Shown here one piece after another: positions 63,565-64,000 of a DNA stretch of 64,000 nt (the first letter of the stretch is position 1; each line of letters begins with the position of its first letter). Under the pieces are notes generated by a model. It was not told the DNA's origin. It did not search any database and saw only the letters and a list, made by a program, of their open reading frames with translations. The translations under genes and the position numbers were made by a program. The stretch is from an uncultured Pelagibacteraceae bacterium. Lineage in GTDB: Bacteria; Pseudomonadota; Alphaproteobacteria; Pelagibacterales; Pelagibacteraceae. The stretch lies in assembly GCA_902527635.1 (NCBI GenBank), contig CABZPS010000001.1, positions 22,117 through 86,116 on the forward strand, in the 5' to 3' direction.

Positions 63565-64000
63565 ATGACAATTATTTTAAAAAACAAACATTCTCTTAAA
63601 ATTGATGATTTTAACTTTAAATGTTGTGTTGGAAAAAATGGTCTAACTAATAAAAAAATTGAAGGTGATAAAAAAACCCCAAGAGGTATTTTTAAAGTAG
63701 AAAATTTATATTATAGGAGTGACAGATTAAAAAAACCCTTTACGAAATTAAATTGCGTTAAAATCCATAAAAGGATGGGCTGGTCCAATAACACAAAAGA
63801 TAAAAAAAAATATAACAAATTAATTGATATAAAAAATCAAATAAAGTATGAGAAACTTTATAGAAAAGATTATAAATATGATTTAATGATTCCAATAAAG
63901 TATAATTGGAAAAAAACTATTCTAAATAAAGGAAGTTGTATCTTTTTACATTTAACAAAAACATATAAACCAACAGCTGGATGTATTGCATTAAGAAAAA
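63565..64000 (+). CDS. L,D-transpeptidase (YkuD) family, 3' truncated by the window
   Basis: MTIILKNKHSLKIDDFNFKCCVGKNGLTNKKIEGDKKTPRGIFKV...GSCIFLHLTKTYKPTAGCIALRK. Confidence 0.85.
   Translation, partial: MTIILKNKHSLKIDDFNFKCCVGKNGLTNKKIEGDKKTPRGIFKVENLYYRSDRLKKPFTKLNCVKIHKRMGWSNNTKDKKKYNKLIDIKNQIKYEKLYRKDYKYDLMIPIKYNWKKTILNKGSCIFLHLTKTYKPTAGCIALRK

Noticed and set aside
1-64000. CRISPR arrays, rRNA, transposases, integrases, prophage or toxin-antitoxin modules
   Set aside because: None recognised by eye on either strand; no regularly spaced long repeats or mobile-element gene families in the ORF track.

Overview
The window is a very AT-rich, gene-dense alphaproteobacterial chromosome segment. 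Gene content and synteny suggest a streamlined SAR11/Pelagibacter-like genome (inference, not tested). It carries about 70 genes, two tRNAs (Arg-ACG, Leu-CAA), no rRNA, no CRISPR array and no recognisable transposon or phage. Conserved blocks include dnaN-dnaA-rpsT-mutM, ubiE-ubiB-coaBC-dut-moeB-like, irr-like/fabA-fabB-fabI, nusA-infB-rbfA-rpsO-pnp, lnt-ybeY-phoH-miaB-fur-tsaB, grpE-dnaK-dnaJ-dapB-nth and argH-lptM-like-lysA. The most interesting signals are: (1) a 25-aa peptide made only of M, A, K and R, with its own apparent promoter, a 20-bp palindrome at the predicted transcript start, a Shine-Dalgarno and a terminator; (2) an N-terminal lipoyl domain fused to homodimeric-type AceE; (3) an Irr-like regulator next to katG with two near-identical Irr/PerR-like boxes; (4) two tandem Fur-box-like palindromes in front of a 59-aa protein with eight cysteines; (5) a 40-aa ArfA-like ribosome-rescue candidate; (6) repeated 4-nt stop-codon-sharing overlaps between convergent genes; (7) a terminator hairpin placed as a leader immediately before nusA; (8) a head-to-head coding overlap of tsaB with a secreted deacetylase. 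All calls come from reading the sequence and recognising families; no searches were run.
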